Shown piece after piece: positions 51,868 through 62,461 of a stretch of DNA of 64,000 nt (position 1 is its first letter; each line of letters begins with the position of its first letter). The translations under genes and the position numbers were made by a program. The DNA comes from Dorea longicatena (GTDB taxonomy: Bacteria; Bacillota; Clostridia; Lachnospirales; Lachnospiraceae): contig NZ_CP102280.1 of NCBI RefSeq assembly GCF_025150085.1, positions 821,001-885,000 on the forward strand. Reading direction: 5' to 3'. The notes beneath the pieces were generated by a model. It made no database searches. It had not been told where the DNA came from and saw nothing but the letters and a program-made list of their open reading frames with translations.

Positions 51868-53691
51868 TTAGCGATTTACACGTTTTCTCATCTTAGGATC
51901 CAGAATCTTCTTACGAATACGGAGTGATTCCGGAGTAACCTCCAGAAGTTCATCTGTATCGATGAAGTCGATTGCCTGCTCCAGACTGAGGACTGTCGGA
52001 GGTGTCAGACGAAGTGCATCATCTGCGCTGGAAGAACGAGTATTGGTAAGATGCTTGGTCTTACATACATTTACTTCGATATCATCTGTTTTTGCATTTT
52101 CACCGATGACCATACCGGAATAAACTTTTTCACCGGCACCGATGAAGAGTGTTCCACGCTCCTGAGCACTGTACAGACCATAAGTTACAGACTCACCGGT
52201 CTCGTATGCAATCAGAGATCCCTGTTTACGATACTGGATATCTCCCTTATATGGAGCGTATCCGTCGAATGCAGTGTTCATGATACCATTTCCCTTTGTG
52301 TCTGTCAGGAAATCACCACGGTAACCGATCAGACCACGGGATGGGATACGGAACTCAAGACGTGTATATCCACCATTGGCAGCACCCATTGTCTGTAATT
52401 CACCTTTTCTCTGGCTCAGTTTATCAATAACGACACCAGTGTATTCATCAGGTACATCAATGTAAGCAATCTCCATTGGCTCAAGAAGTTTACCATTCTC
52501 GTCTTTGTGATACAGAACCTCAGCTTTGCTGACTGCGAATTCATATCCTTCACGTCTCATATTCTCAATTAGAACGGAAAGGTGAAGTTCACCACGTCCG
52601 GATACTTTGAATGCGTCCATGTTTTCGGTATCTTCAACACGAAGGCTGACATCTGTGTTCAGTTCGCGCATCAGACGATCACGTAAGTGACGGGAAGTTA
52701 CATATTTTCCTTCCTGTCCGGCAAACGGACTGTCATTTACAACGAAATCCATAGAGATTGTTGGTTCAGAAATCTTCTGGAACGGAATTGGTGTCGGATT
52801 TTCAGGTGAGCAGAGTGTATCACCGATGGAAATGTCAGAGATACCTGAAATTGCCACGATTGCACCGATAGATGCTTCTTTTACTTCTACTTTCTGCAGA
52901 CCGTCAAATTCATATAATTTACTGATCTTAACTTTCTTCTGTTTGTCAGGATCATGATGGTTGACAACAACCATGTCCTGGTTAACTGCGATTGTACCGT
53001 TATCTACTTTACCAACACCGATACGTCCAACGTATTCATTATAGTCAATCGTACTGATCAGAACCTGAGTCGGAGCTTCCGGATCTCCTTCTGGTGCAGG
53101 AATATAATCCAGAATGGTCTCAAACAGAGGCTTCATGTCTTTCATTTCATCCGAAATCTCAAGTGCAGCCACACCATTCTTAGCGGATGCGTATACGAAT
53201 GGGCAGTCTAACTGTTCGTCAGAAGCACCAAGGTCGATGAGAAGTTCGAGAACTTCATCGATCACTTCTTCGGCTCTTGCTTCCGGACGGTCGATCTTGT
53301 TGATACATACGATGACTGGAAGCTTTAATTCCATAGCTTTGCGGAGTACGAATTTGGTCTGCGGCATAGCTCCCTCGAACGCATCAACGACGAGGATAAC
53401 ACCGTTAACCATCTTAAGGACACGTTCTACTTCTCCACCGAAGTCAGCATGTCCCGGAGTATCTATAATATTGATCTTTACACCGTTGTAGGTGACGGCA
53501 GTATTCTTGGAGAGGATTGTGATTCCACGTTCTCTTTCGATATCGTTAGAGTCCATGACACGTTCTGCTACTTCCTGATTCTCACGGAATACACCGCTTT
53601 GCTTTAATAATTCATCTACTAATGTTGTCTTACCATGGTCAACATGGGCGATAATCGCGATATTACGTACATCTTCACGTTTTGTCTTCAT
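51868..53691 (-). CDS. typA: Translational GTPase TypA/BipA
   Basis: A 607-residue ribosome-associated GTPase. Canonical G motifs are present: AHVDHGKTTL (15-24), ITILSKNTAV switch I, DTPGHADFGGEVERV (77-91, with the catalytic His) and NKIDRPEAR. Domains III and V of EF-G type and the C-terminal TypA domain (with LTPPTVLSLEQAIDFI) follow. It assists ribosome assembly and stress growth, typically in cold. These intact motifs contrast with the altered G domain of the EF-G paralogue at 17222. A promoter lies at 53764-53737. The ATG has a GGAAG site. Confidence 0.97.
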   Translation of the reverse strand: MKTKREDVRNIAIIAHVDHGKTTLVDELLKQSGVFRENQEVAERVMDSNDIERERGITILSKNTAVTYNGVKINIIDTPGHADFGGEVERVLKMVNGVILVVDAFEGAMPQTKFVLRKAMELKLPVIVCINKIDRPEARAEEVIDEVLELLIDLGASDEQLDCPFVYASAKNGVAALEISDEMKDMKPLFETILDYIPAPEGDPEAPTQVLISTIDYNEYVGRIGVGKVDNGTIAVNQDMVVVNHHDPDKQKKVKISKLYEFDGLQKVEVKEASIGAIVAISGISDISIGDTLCSPENPTPIPFQKISEPTISMDFVVNDSPFAGQEGKYVTSRHLRDRLMRELNTDVSLRVEDTENMDAFKVSGRGELHLSVLIENMRREGYEFAVSKAEVLYHKDENGKLLEPMEIAYIDVPDEYTGVVIDKLSQRKGELQTMGAANGGYTRLEFRIPSRGLIGYRGDFLTDTKGNGIMNTAFDGYAPYKGDIQYRKQGSLIAYETGESVTYGLYSAQERGTLFIGAGEKVYSGMVIGENAKTDDIEVNVCKTKHLTNTRSSSADDALRLTPPTVLSLEQAIDFIDTDELLEVTPESLRIRKKILDPKMRKRVNR

Positions 53692-53736
53692 TACGAATCT
53701 TCCTTTTCTCTACCTATTATTATCTGCAACCACATT

Positions 53737-53764
53737 AGTTTATCACATTTTTTAAAATTTACAA
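53737..53764 (-). promoter_or_regulatory. Promoter for typA
   Basis: On the minus strand: TTGTAA (53764-53759) and TAAACT (53742-53737), spacer 16, about 46 bases before the typA ATG. Confidence 0.55.
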
Positions 53765-53848
53765 GTATTTAGTTCTAAAATACTGATTTGATTCATAGAC
53801 TTTGTAATGACTCAAAATACGATTCAGAGGAAGGGAGATTACAAAATT

Positions 53849-54478
53849 ATGTCAGATAAGATGATTGAGAACAACCAGGTAACCGTTATGGGAGAAATCG
53901 TGACACCATTTTCATTCAGCCATGAAGTATTTGGAGAAGGCTTCTATATGGTAGAGGTGGATGTGAAGCGGCTCAGCAATTCCAAAGACAGGATCCCACT
54001 CATGATCTCGGAGCGTCTGATTGATGTTACGAAAGATTACACGGGAGAATTCATTATGGTAAACGGACAGTTCAGGTCCTACAACCGGCATGAAGAAATG
54101 AAAAACCGTCTGATTTTATCCGTATTTGTCAGGGAAATTACATTTGTGGAAGAAGAACTTGACGGTGCAAAGACGAATCAGATTTTTCTGGATGGTTATA
54201 TCTGCAAACAGCCTGTTTACCGTAAGACACCGCTTGGCAGAGAGATTGCAGATCTATTGCTGGCAGTGAACCGGCCATATGGAAAGTCTGATTACATTCC
54301 ATGTATCTGCTGGGGAAGGAATGCCAGATTTGCCTCTGCTTTTGAGGTTGGAGAACATGTGCAGGTAATGGGAAGAATTCAGAGCCGTGAATATATGAAA
54401 AAAATTACAGAAACGGAATCACAGAAAAGGGTTGCATATGAAGTGTCGGTCAGTAAACTGGAATGTATGGATGAATAA
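53849..54478 (+). CDS. SSB-like protein with two OB-type segments
   Basis: A 209-residue protein. The C-terminal half (about 105-205) matches the single-stranded DNA-binding OB fold: NQIFLDGYICKQPVYRKTPLGREIADLLLAVNRP, then IPCICWGRNARFASAFEVGEHVQVMGRIQSREY. The N-terminal half (about 8-100) is a second beta-rich segment of similar length that may be a divergent OB fold. The protein lacks the acidic DDDIPF-like tail of replicative SSB, so it probably has a specialised, non-essential role. The ATG at 53849 is chosen for the AAGGGAG site upstream. It precedes dapA with a strong promoter in between. Confidence 0.78.
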   Translation: MSDKMIENNQVTVMGEIVTPFSFSHEVFGEGFYMVEVDVKRLSNSKDRIPLMISERLIDVTKDYTGEFIMVNGQFRSYNRHEEMKNRLILSVFVREITFVEEELDGAKTNQIFLDGYICKQPVYRKTPLGREIADLLLAVNRPYGKSDYIPCICWGRNARFASAFEVGEHVQVMGRIQSREYMKKITETESQKRVAYEVSVSKLECMDE

Positions 54479-54509
54479 GGGATGGTAAAAGTTTAGATAA
54501 GGGTTCGGA

Positions 54510-54538
54510 TTGACATCATATTTAATTGATGATAGAAT
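54510..54538 (+). promoter_or_regulatory. Promoter for dapA
   Basis: Consensus -35 TTGACA (54510-54515) and TAGAAT (54533-54538), spacer 17, about 35 bases before the ATG. Confidence 0.85.
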
Positions 54539-54572
54539 TTCATTAGATTATATGAAAGTCAGGAGGATCACT

Positions 54573-55463
54573 ATGGCTATTTTTACAGGAGCCGGCGTGG
54601 CAATTGTCACACCATTTAATGAAGATGGAAGTATTAATTATGATAGACTTGATGAATTGATTGAGTTTCATTGTGAGCATAAAACAGACAGCATTGTAAT
54701 CTGCGGTACAACAGGAGAATCTGCTACCATGACAGAAGAAGAGCATATGCAGTGTGTAAAATTCACAATTGACCGTGTTAACAAGAGAGTTCCGGTTATT
54801 GCAGGAACAGGTTCTAATTGTACACGTACTGCTATCGATATGTCGAAGGAAGCTTCAGAATATGGGGCAGATGGTTTACTTTTGGTTACACCTTATTATA
54901 ATAAAGCAACTCAGAATGGACTGATCGGACATTTCAGTGCAGTGGCAAAAGAAGTAACAGCACCAATCATTATGTATAGTGTTGCAAGCAGAACGGGATG
55001 CAATATCGAACCTGCAACAGCAGCAAAACTGGTGAAAGAAGTAGATAATATCGTTGGTATAAAGGAAGCATCAGGAAATATTTCGCAGGTTGCAAAGATC
55101 ATGAACCTGACAGACGGTAACATTGATGTATATTCAGGAAATGACGACCAGATCGTGCCGGTATTATCTCTCGGTGGAAAAGGTGTGATCTCAGTACTGT
55201 CAAACGTTGCTCCGGATGAAGCACATGATATCTGTGAGAAGTATTTTAACGGAGATGTGAAGGGAAGTGCAGCACTTCAGCTGAAAGCACTGCCGCTGAT
55301 CGAGCAGTTATTCTGCGAAGTAAACCCGATTCCGGTTAAGAAAGCAATGCAGCTGATGGGAGTTGACTGCGGACCACTTCGTATGCCGCTTACAGAGATA
55401 TCCCCTGAACATGAGAAGAACCTTGCACAGGCAATGAAAGATTTCGGTATTCAGTTAGCATAA
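54573..55463 (+). CDS. dapA: 4-hydroxy-tetrahydrodipicolinate synthase DapA
   Basis: A 296-residue class I aldolase that condenses pyruvate with aspartate semialdehyde in lysine and diaminopimelate synthesis. Features are FTGAGVAIVTPF at the start, CGTTGESATMTEEEH (about 43-57), the catalytic Tyr in VTPYYNKATQ and the Schiff-base Lys in VGIKEASGN (about 160-168). The ATG at 54573 is chosen because AGGAGG lies 6 bases upstream. It is followed by a nested hairpin and then dapB, the next enzyme in the pathway. Confidence 0.97.
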   Translation: MAIFTGAGVAIVTPFNEDGSINYDRLDELIEFHCEHKTDSIVICGTTGESATMTEEEHMQCVKFTIDRVNKRVPVIAGTGSNCTRTAIDMSKEASEYGADGLLLVTPYYNKATQNGLIGHFSAVAKEVTAPIIMYSVASRTGCNIEPATAAKLVKEVDNIVGIKEASGNISQVAKIMNLTDGNIDVYSGNDDQIVPVLSLGGKGVISVLSNVAPDEAHDICEKYFNGDVKGSAALQLKALPLIEQLFCEVNPIPVKKAMQLMGVDCGPLRMPLTEISPEHEKNLAQAMKDFGIQLA

Positions 55464-55475
55464 TAAGAAAAAGAG

Positions 55476-55565
55476 AAGGATATCATACATCGCCATGCGT
55501 TTGTAAGAAACTGCCAACGGCAGGCTTTCACAGATGCATTACATATATGGTATCCTTTGTTTTTA
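55476..55565 (+). terminator. Long nested hairpin after dapA (dispersed-repeat type)
   Basis: Outer arms 55476-55487 and 55546-55557 pair over 12 bases (one G-T); an inner stem-loop runs 55494-55537 around CTGCC-AAC-GGCAG (55511-55523). T-rich sequence follows (55556-55564). The inner core matches the hairpins at 3646 and 46685. The element separates dapA and dapB and is probably a terminator formed by the dispersed repeat. Confidence 0.7.
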
Positions 55566-55578
55566 TAACAAAGTATAC
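55564..55578. repeat. Variant of the dispersed box beside the hairpin
   Basis: TATAACAAAGTATAC differs by one internal base from TATACCAAAGTATG at other sites (apart from the last base). Box and hairpin therefore occur together here, as at 3624-3658, but in reverse order. Confidence 0.45.
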
Positions 55579-55595
55579 AAAAGGAGGATAAGAAT

Positions 55596-56354
55596 ATGGT
55601 AAAAGCAATCATGCATGGCTGTAACGGACACATGGGTCGTGTCATTACAGATATAATCAAGAACACAGAAGGGATCGAACTGGTAGCCGGAGTTGATAAA
55701 TATACCAAAGTACCAAATGACTATCCGGTATTTGAAAGCATCGGTGCATGTGACGTGGAGGCCGATGTGATCATTGATTTTTCAAATGCGGCAGCAGCAG
55801 ATGAACTGCTTGACTATTGTGTTGAAAAACAGGTGCCGGTCGTACTTTGTACTACGGGACTTTCCGAAGAACAGCTGGAAAAGGTAGAAGAATCAGCAAA
55901 GAAAGTAGCAGTATTAAAATCTGCCAATATGTCACTTGGCATCAATCTGCTTATGAAGATCCTTAAGGATGCGACAAAAGTACTTTCTCCGGCAGGATAT
56001 GATATTGAGCTGGTAGAGAAGCATCATAACCAGAAACTGGATGCGCCGAGTGGTACTGCACTTGCTCTGGCAGATTCAATTAATGAAGCGGCGGATAATC
56101 AGTATCATTATGTATATGACAGAAGTCAGGTGCGTCAGAAACGTGATCAGAAAGAGATTGGCATTTCGGCAGTACGTGGTGGAACAATCGTAGGAGACCA
56201 CGAAGTGATCTTTGCAGGTCAGGATGAAGTGATTGAATTCAAACATACAGCATATTCTAAGGCCGTATTTGGAAAAGGCGCCGTAGAAGCAGCAAAATTC
56301 CTGGCTGGGAAACCGGCCGGCAGATATGATATGTCTGACGTGATCCAATTATAA
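55596..56354 (+). CDS. dapB: 4-hydroxy-tetrahydrodipicolinate reductase DapB
   Basis: A 252-residue NAD(P)H-dependent enzyme acting on the DapA product. It has the Rossmann start [14 protein letters not shown] (about 3-16), the [10 protein letters not shown] stretch after the cofactor-binding region, the catalytic-site motif [15 protein letters not shown] (about 142-156) and [16 protein letters not shown] (about 190-205). Length is typical. Start ATG with AAGGAGG. Located directly after dapA and the hairpin. Confidence 0.97.
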   Translation: MVKAIMHGCNGHMGRVITDIIKNTEGIELVAGVDKYTKVPNDYPVFESIGACDVEADVIIDFSNAAAADELLDYCVEKQVPVVLCTTGLSEEQLEKVEESAKKVAVLKSANMSLGINLLMKILKDATKVLSPAGYDIELVEKHHNQKLDAPSGTALALADSINEAADNQYHYVYDRSQVRQKRDQKEIGISAVRGGTIVGDHEVIFAGQDEVIEFKHTAYSKAVFGKGAVEAAKFLAGKPAGRYDMSDVIQL

Positions 56355-56398
56355 ATCGTTATGAACAGCAGAATATACAGGGAGACCGGGAGGTAATT

Positions 56399-58351
56399 AT
56401 GAGACAATTAGAGGAACGTTATCTGGAAAGACTTTCTCAACTGTATCCGACCATCGCCAAAGCTTCCACAGAAATCATTAATTTACAGGCGATACTGAAT
56501 CTGCCAAAGGGCACAGAGCATTTTCTGACAGACATTCATGGGGAATATGAGGCATTTGCGCATGTTCTGAAGAATGGCTCTGGTTCAGTACGCCGTAAAA
56601 TTGATGATGTATTCGGGAATACTATGAGTAGCAGGGATAAACAGACCCTTGCTACTCTTATTTATTATCCGAAAGAGAAGATGGACCGGATTAAGAAAAC
56701 GGAGAAGAATATGGAGGACTGGTATAAGATTACGTTGTACCGCTTGATTGAGGTGTGTAAAAGAACAGCAAGTAAATATACCAGATCTAAAGTAAGAAAA
56801 GCACTTCCTCCGGATTTTGCTTATGTGATCGAGGAACTGATCACAGAGAAAAATGATATGACGGATAAAGAATCGTATTATAATGCAATTGTCAGTACGA
56901 TTATAAGAATTGGACGGGCAGAGAAATTCATTATAGCTATGAGTGAACTGATTCAACGTCTGACGGTTGATCATCTGCATATTGTCGGAGACATCTATGA
57001 CAGAGGTCCTGGACCACATATTATTATGGATGAGCTTATGGCGTACCATTCGGTTGATATTCAATGGGGAAATCATGATGTTTTGTGGATGGGAGCTGCA
57101 GCAGGGCAGAGAGGCTGCATTGCCAATGTGATCCGTATCTGTGCAAGATATGGCAACCTGGATATCCTGGAAGAAGGATATGGGATTAACCTGCTTCCGC
57201 TGGCTACATTTGCCATGAATACATATAAAGATGATCCGTGTGAGTGCTTTAAATTAAAAGGCAATCCGGATTACAATGCAACAGAAATGTTGATGGATGT
57301 AAAGATGCATAAAGCAATTTCTGTGATCCAGTTCAAAGTTGAGAGCCAGATTATAAAAAAGAATCCGGGATTTAAGCTGGAAAAGCGCAATTTATTGCAT
57401 CATATTAATTATGAAAAAGGAACGATAGAGTTAGACGGAAAAGAATATAAATTGCTGGATAAAAATTTTCCGACGATCGATCCGAAAAAACCATATGCGC
57501 TGACGAAAGAAGAAGAGGATATTATGGAACGCCTGGAACGGGCGTTTGAAAACTGCGAAAAATTACAGCGTCATATGCATTTCCTTTTAAATAAAGGTGG
57601 ATTATATAAAGTATATAACGGCAATCTTCTTTATCATGGCTGCGTACCGTTAAAAGAGGACGGTAATTTGAAAAGTGTAAGGATCTTTGGCCGGGCGTAT
57701 AAGGGCAAAGGGCTTTATGAAGTACTTGAAAGTTACGTGAGAAAAGGATTCTATGCTATGGATCCTAAAGAAAAAGAACGTGGAAAAGATATCATGTGGT
57801 ATATCTGGCTGAGTGAAAATTCTCCGTTGTTTGGAAAGGATAAGATGGCGACATTTGAACGCTATTTCCTGGCGGAGAAGGAAACTCATAAAGAGAAGAA
57901 AAATCCATACTACCTTTTACTGGAAGATGAAAAAGTAGTGGGAAAAATATTGAAAGAATTCGGACTTGAGAACGAAGATGCGCATATAATCAACGGTCAT
58001 GTGCCGGTAAAGTGTAAAGATGGAGAAAATCCGGTGAAATGCGGTGGAAAAGTTCTGGTTATAGATGGCGGATTTTCGAAAGCTTATCAGAAAGAGACCG
58101 GAATCGCAGGTTATACACTGATCTATAATTCCTATGGATTGATTCTGGCGGCGCATAAGCCATTTGAGTCTACAGAAGCAGCGATCGAAAAGGAAAGTGA
58201 TATTCATTCGGACAGCACGGTGGTAAAGAGAACGCTGGAACGGAAAAAAGTAGAAGATACAGATGTCGGAAAAGAGTTAAAAGAACAGATTTCGGATCTG
58301 GAAGTACTTCTGGCTGCATACAGAAGTGGTGTGATTGCTGAAAGAATGTAA
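56399..58351 (+). CDS. fbp: Fructose-1,6-bisphosphatase class III
   Basis: A 650-residue gluconeogenic enzyme of the Firmicutes-type class III Fbp. Motifs of the calcineurin-like metal centre are visible: [10 protein letters not shown] (about 43-52), [16 protein letters not shown] (about 198-213), [10 protein letters not shown] (about 222-231) and [20 protein letters not shown] (about 530-550). It dephosphorylates fructose 1,6-bisphosphate. It starts 44 bases after dapB with a GGGAGGTAATT site, so it may be co-transcribed. It complements HprK, glucokinase and the Crh-like protein as carbon-metabolism genes. Confidence 0.95.
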   Translation: MRQLEERYLERLSQLYPTIAKASTEIINLQAILNLPKGTEHFLTDIHGEYEAFAHVLKNGSGSVRRKIDDVFGNTMSSRDKQTLATLIYYPKEKMDRIKKTEKNMEDWYKITLYRLIEVCKRTASKYTRSKVRKALPPDFAYVIEELITEKNDMTDKESYYNAIVSTIIRIGRAEKFIIAMSELIQRLTVDHLHIVGDIYDRGPGPHIIMDELMAYHSVDIQWGNHDVLWMGAAAGQRGCIANVIRICARYGNLDILEEGYGINLLPLATFAMNTYKDDPCECFKLKGNPDYNATEMLMDVKMHKAISVIQFKVESQIIKKNPGFKLEKRNLLHHINYEKGTIELDGKEYKLLDKNFPTIDPKKPYALTKEEEDIMERLERAFENCEKLQRHMHFLLNKGGLYKVYNGNLLYHGCVPLKEDGNLKSVRIFGRAYKGKGLYEVLESYVRKGFYAMDPKEKERGKDIMWYIWLSENSPLFGKDKMATFERYFLAEKETHKEKKNPYYLLLEDEKVVGKILKEFGLENEDAHIINGHVPVKCKDGENPVKCGGKVLVIDGGFSKAYQKETGIAGYTLIYNSYGLILAAHKPFESTEAAIEKESDIHSDSTVVKRTLERKKVEDTDVGKELKEQISDLEVLLAAYRSGVIAERM

Positions 58352-58468
58352 AAATATACCAGCATTCTGATAAAGAAAAATTCGTATATATTTCTGGAAA
58401 ATGCAGATATTACTGGTAACAAGTAATACTTGATCATAGATGAAGATATACGAAGGGAGATTATGAGA

Positions 58469-58813
58469 ATGAAACAATGGAAGAAATTCATGCTGGTATT
58501 CATGTGCACGGGGATCATGATGGGGCTTACCGCCTGTGGAAATAATACAGATGATAATGCGGCGAATGATAACTCGGCGACAGAAGGTACAACCGGAACA
58601 GATGATACAGTAAAGGATGATGTGACAGACCGGAATAATGAAAATGATGGAGTTATGGATGAAATCGGAGATGATGTACAGGATGGTGTAGATGATATCG
58701 AAGATGATCTCGATCCGAATGACAGAAAAAATGAGACGGACCAGAATAATGACGGAACAACAGACCAGAACCGGGATAACACTAATAAAAACGATACGAA
58801 AAACGCAAAATAA
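58469..58813 (+). CDS. Small acidic lipoprotein of unknown function
   Basis: A 114-residue predicted lipoprotein. The signal region KQWKKFMLVFMCTGIMMG ends in lipobox LTAC, with the Cys near residue 23 as lipid anchor. The remainder is low-complexity, very rich in Asp, Asn and Thr (VMDEIGDDVQDGVDDIEDDL and similar), likely disordered and exposed on the cell surface. The ATG at 58469 fits AAGGGAG 9 bases upstream better than the ATG two codons earlier. A hairpin terminator follows (58826-58869). Function is unknown; such proteins are common and variable. Confidence 0.78.
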   Translation: MKQWKKFMLVFMCTGIMMGLTACGNNTDDNAANDNSATEGTTGTDDTVKDDVTDRNNENDGVMDEIGDDVQDGVDDIEDDLDPNDRKNETDQNNDGTTDQNRDNTNKNDTKNAK

Positions 58814-58825
58814 TAGATAGTATAT

Positions 58826-58869
58826 AAGGATGTGGGGAAATGATAAGTAAAATCTCTGCATCCTTATTT
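58826..58869 (+). terminator. Terminator after the small lipoprotein gene
   Basis: AAGGATG (58826-58832) pairs with CATCCTT (58859-58865); the interior pairs weakly, and ATTTT follows. Confidence 0.65.
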
Positions 58870-58965
58870 TGTACAGTATATCTGTACTGGACGCTGATAC
58901 TTTAGTGTGGTAAAATGTTTTGAAAAAAGAATATAATCAAGAATATAATAAGGAGAAAAGCATTT

Positions 58966-59733
58966 ATGAAATTCAGACCATGCATCGACATACATAATGG
59001 AAAAGTAAAGCAGATTGTAGGGGGCAGCCTTCTTGATCAGGGAGATCAGGCGGTAGAAAACTTTGCGGCAGATCAGGAAGCAGATTATTTTGCAAATTTG
59101 TATAAAAAGGACGGCTTAAAGGGAGGACATGTAATTCTGTTGAATCCTTCAACTTCTGAATATTATCCGGAGACAAAGAGGCAGGCTTTGAAAGCACTGC
59201 AGACATATCAGGATGGATTGCAGATTGGAGGAGGAATTACGGCAGAAAATGCAGAGGAATATATGAAGGCCGGTGCAAGCCATGTAATTGTAACATCGTA
59301 TGTATTTAAGAATGGAGAAATCTACTGGGATAATCTGCAAAATCTGTGTGATGCCGTCGGGAAAGAACATGTGGTTCTGGACTTAAGCTGCAGAAAAAAA
59401 GATGAAAAATATTATATTGTGACTGACCGGTGGCAGACATTTACGAATGTGGAGCTGAATACAGATATTTTGGAAAAACTGTCAGGATATTGTGACGAAT
59501 TTCTGGTGCATGGTGTGGACGTTGAGGGAAAGGCGTCCGGAATTGAAGAAGAGCTGATAAAGATTCTGGAACAAGCCGAAATACCGGTGACATATGCCGG
59601 CGGGATTGGAAGTCTTGATGATCTGGAACGTATTCGGGAAATTGGTAATGGAAAGATTGATTTTACAATCGGAAGTGCGTTGGATCTTTTTGGCGGACAG
59701 ATTCCGTATGATGTTATAAAAAATTATCGTTAG
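58966..59733 (+). CDS. Eukaryotic-type phosphoribosylformimino-AICAR isomerase (HIS6-like HisA)
   Basis: A 255-residue TIM-barrel enzyme of histidine biosynthesis. The sequence follows the yeast HIS6 pattern rather than bacterial HisA: MKFRPCIDIHNGKVKQIVGG at the start, VVLDLSCRKKDEKYYIV, RWQTFTNVELN, EFLVHGVDVEGKASG and GSALDLFGG near the end. Such eukaryotic-type enzymes are known in some Clostridia. No other his genes are near, so it is an orphan, probably serving a histidine pathway located elsewhere. The ATG has AAGGAG 10 bases upstream. Confidence 0.88.
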   Translation: MKFRPCIDIHNGKVKQIVGGSLLDQGDQAVENFAADQEADYFANLYKKDGLKGGHVILLNPSTSEYYPETKRQALKALQTYQDGLQIGGGITAENAEEYMKAGASHVIVTSYVFKNGEIYWDNLQNLCDAVGKEHVVLDLSCRKKDEKYYIVTDRWQTFTNVELNTDILEKLSGYCDEFLVHGVDVEGKASGIEEELIKILEQAEIPVTYAGGIGSLDDLERIREIGNGKIDFTIGSALDLFGGQIPYDVIKNYR

Positions 59734-59781
59734 AGAAAATGGAAAGCTTCGTAAACAAAGTGTTAACACTTTATAAATCGG

Positions 59782-59810
59782 TTGAATTGAAATATAGATA
59801 GTGATAAAAT
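59782..59810 (+). promoter_or_regulatory. Promoter for secA
   Basis: TTGAAT (59782-59787) and TAAAAT (59805-59810), spacer 17, about 55 bases before the ATG. Nothing else is seen in the 130-base gap. Confidence 0.6.
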
Positions 59811-59865
59811 GGGGAATAGAGTGGTCGTTTTGCGTCCATAATCAGGAATAAGGAGCACATAGCGA

Positions 59866-62433
59866 ATGAATATTATACAGAAAATATTTGGAACTCACAG
59901 CCAGAATGAGTTGAAGAGAGTTTATCCGATTGCAGATGCAGTTATGGCACTGGATGAAGACATGCAGAAACTTTCGGATGAGGAATTAAAAGCAAAGACA
60001 AAAGAATTTAAAGAACGTCTGGAAAATGGCGAGACATTAGATGATATTCTCCCAGAGGCATATGCGGTAGTAAGAGAAGCAGCAAGCCGTGTACTTGGAA
60101 TGAAGCACTACCGTGTACAGATCGTCGGTGGTATTATCCTGCATCAGGGACGTATCGCAGAGATGAGGACTGGTGAAGGTAAAACTTTAGTGGCAACACT
60201 TCCTTCGTACCTGAATGCGTTGGAGGGAAAAGGTGTACATGTTGTAACCGTCAATGATTATCTGGCCAAACGTGATGCGGAATGGATGGGACAGGTACAT
60301 GAGTTCCTGGGCCTGACTGTTGGTGTGGTACTGAACAGCATGGATAATGATGAGAGACGTGCCGCATATGAGTGTGATATCACATACGTGACAAATAATG
60401 AACTTGGATTCGATTATCTGAGAGATAATATGGTGATCTATAAAGAACAGCTGGTTCAGAGGGGACTGAATTATGCTCTGATCGATGAGGTCGATTCAGT
60501 ATTGATCGATGAGGCGAGAACTCCTCTTATCATTTCCGGACAGAGTGAGAAATCTACGAAACTTTATGAAGCATGCGATATACTTGCACGTCAGTTAGAG
60601 CGTGGTGAGGCAAGCGGCGAGTTTACCAAGATGAATGCCATCATGGGTGAAGATATTGAAGAGACGGGAGACTTTATTGTTAACGAGAAAGAGAAGAATA
60701 TCAACCTTACCGAAGATGGTGTGAAAAAGGTAGAGAAGTTCTTCCATATTGAAAACCTTGCGGATTCTGAGAACCTGGAGATTCAGCACAATATTATCCT
60801 TGCTCTTCGAGCACATAATCTGATGTTCCGCGACAAAGATTATGTGGTAAAAGATGACGAGGTACTGATTGTAGATGAATTTACCGGACGTATTATGCCG
60901 GGACGTCGTTATTCAGACGGACTGCATCAGGCAATTGAGGCAAAAGAACACGTAAAGGTTAAGAGAGAAAGCAAGACTCTGGCGACTATCACATTCCAGA
61001 ACCTGTTCAATAAATATGCGAAGAAGTCTGGTATGACAGGTACAGCCCTGACAGAAGAAAAAGAGTTCCGCGAGATTTACGGAATGGACGTTATCGAAAT
61101 TCCGACAAATCTACCTGTTCAGCGTAAGGATCTTGAAGATGCGGTATATAAGACACAGAAAGAGAAGTTCAGAGCTGTATGTGACGCGATCGAAGAAGCA
61201 CATGCAAAACATCAGCCAGTACTGGTCGGTACGATCACAATCGATAATTCCGAACTGTTAAGCGGTATGTTAAAACGCCGTGGTATCAAGCACAATGTAT
61301 TGAATGCGAAGTTCCATGAACTCGAGGCTGAAATTGTTGCGCAGGCAGGTATTCATGATGCGGTAACGATCGCAACGAATATGGCAGGTCGTGGTACAGA
61401 TATCAAACTGGACGATGAGGCAAGGGCAGCGGGTGGTCTTAAGATTATCGGAACCGAGCGTCATGAATCCAGACGTATCGACAATCAGCTGCGTGGACGT
61501 TCCGGACGTCAGGGAGATCCGGGAGAATCCAGATTCTATATTTCCCTGGAAGATGATCTGATGAGATTGTTCGGATCAGAGAGACTGATGAATGTCTTTA
61601 ATGCACTTGGTGTGGAAGACGGCGAACAGATCGAGCATAAGATGCTTTCCAGTGCGATTGAAAAAGCACAGGAGAAGATAGAAAGCAACAACTTTGGAAT
61701 TCGTAAAAACCTGCTGGAATATGACCAGGTAATGAACGAACAGAGAGAAATTATTTATGAAGAAAGACGTCATGTACTGGACGGAGACAACATGCGTGAT
61801 TCTATCTTCCATATGATGAATGATTATATAGAGAATGTTGTAGACATGGTGGTCAGCCCGGATCAGGATTACGATGAGTGGAATCTGACAGAACTGAACC
61901 TGACGATCCGCAATACGATCCCGATGGAAATGATTACAGAAGAAGATGTCAAGGATATCAGTCAGAAAGAGCTGAAACATATGCTGAAAGAGCGCGCAGC
62001 CAAGGTTTACGAGGCAAAGGAATCAGAGTTCCCGGAACCGGAGCATATGCGTGAGATCGAGCGAGTAGTTCTTCTGAAAGTAATCGATGCAAAATGGATG
62101 GATCATATTGATGATATGGACCAGTTACGTCAGGGAATCGGTCTTCAGGCTTATGGACAGAGAGATCCAAAGGTTGAGTATAAGATGATCGGTTACGAGA
62201 TGTTTGATGAGATGACAAGAAGTATCGAAGAAGATACAGTCCGAACGATCCTGCACGTTAAGCTGGAGCAGAAAGTAGAAAGAGAGCAGGTTGCCAAAGT
62301 AACCGGAACCAATAAGGATGATACGGGAGTGCGTGAGCCTAAGAAACGTGCAGAAAAGAAAGTATATCCGAACGATCCATGCCCGTGCGGAAGTGGAAAG
62401 AAATACAAACAGTGCTGCGGACGTAAGAACTAG
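59866..62433 (+). CDS. secA: Preprotein translocase ATPase SecA
   Basis: An 855-residue motor of the Sec export pathway. Motifs include [17 protein letters not shown] (Walker A, about 102-118), [16 protein letters not shown] (DEAD-like, about 211-226) and [12 protein letters not shown]. The C-terminus carries the zinc-binding SecB/phospholipid tail motif [14 protein letters not shown] with Cys839, 841, 850 and 851. It is normal in length. The signal-peptide proteins of this window would be exported through it. prfB follows 97 bases later, a frequent pairing. Confidence 0.98.
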   Translation: MNIIQKIFGTHSQNELKRVYPIADAVMALDEDMQKLSDEELKAKTKEFKERLENGETLDDILPEAYAVVREAASRVLGMKHYRVQIVGGIILHQGRIAEMRTGEGKTLVATLPSYLNALEGKGVHVVTVNDYLAKRDAEWMGQVHEFLGLTVGVVLNSMDNDERRAAYECDITYVTNNELGFDYLRDNMVIYKEQLVQRGLNYALIDEVDSVLIDEARTPLIISGQSEKSTKLYEACDILARQLERGEASGEFTKMNAIMGEDIEETGDFIVNEKEKNINLTEDGVKKVEKFFHIENLADSENLEIQHNIILALRAHNLMFRDKDYVVKDDEVLIVDEFTGRIMPGRRYSDGLHQAIEAKEHVKVKRESKTLATITFQNLFNKYAKKSGMTGTALTEEKEFREIYGMDVIEIPTNLPVQRKDLEDAVYKTQKEKFRAVCDAIEEAHAKHQPVLVGTITIDNSELLSGMLKRRGIKHNVLNAKFHELEAEIVAQAGIHDAVTIATNMAGRGTDIKLDDEARAAGGLKIIGTERHESRRIDNQLRGRSGRQGDPGESRFYISLEDDLMRLFGSERLMNVFNALGVEDGEQIEHKMLSSAIEKAQEKIESNNFGIRKNLLEYDQVMNEQREIIYEERRHVLDGDNMRDSIFHMMNDYIENVVDMVVSPDQDYDEWNLTELNLTIRNTIPMEMITEEDVKDISQKELKHMLKERAAKVYEAKESEFPEPEHMREIERVVLLKVIDAKWMDHIDDMDQLRQGIGLQAYGQRDPKVEYKMIGYEMFDEMTRSIEEDTVRTILHVKLEQKVEREQVAKVTGTNKDDTGVREPKKRAEKKVYPNDPCPCGSGKKYKQCCGRKN

Positions 62434-62461
62434 ATTTATTGAAATATAAGATATGAGAAGA

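Noticed and set aside
58901..58960. Consensus promoter for the HisA-type gene using TATAAT 58944-58949
   Set aside because: A transcript from it would start at or inside the ribosome site (58950-58955), so this -10 is not credible; the earlier TATAAT at 58932 has no convincing -35.
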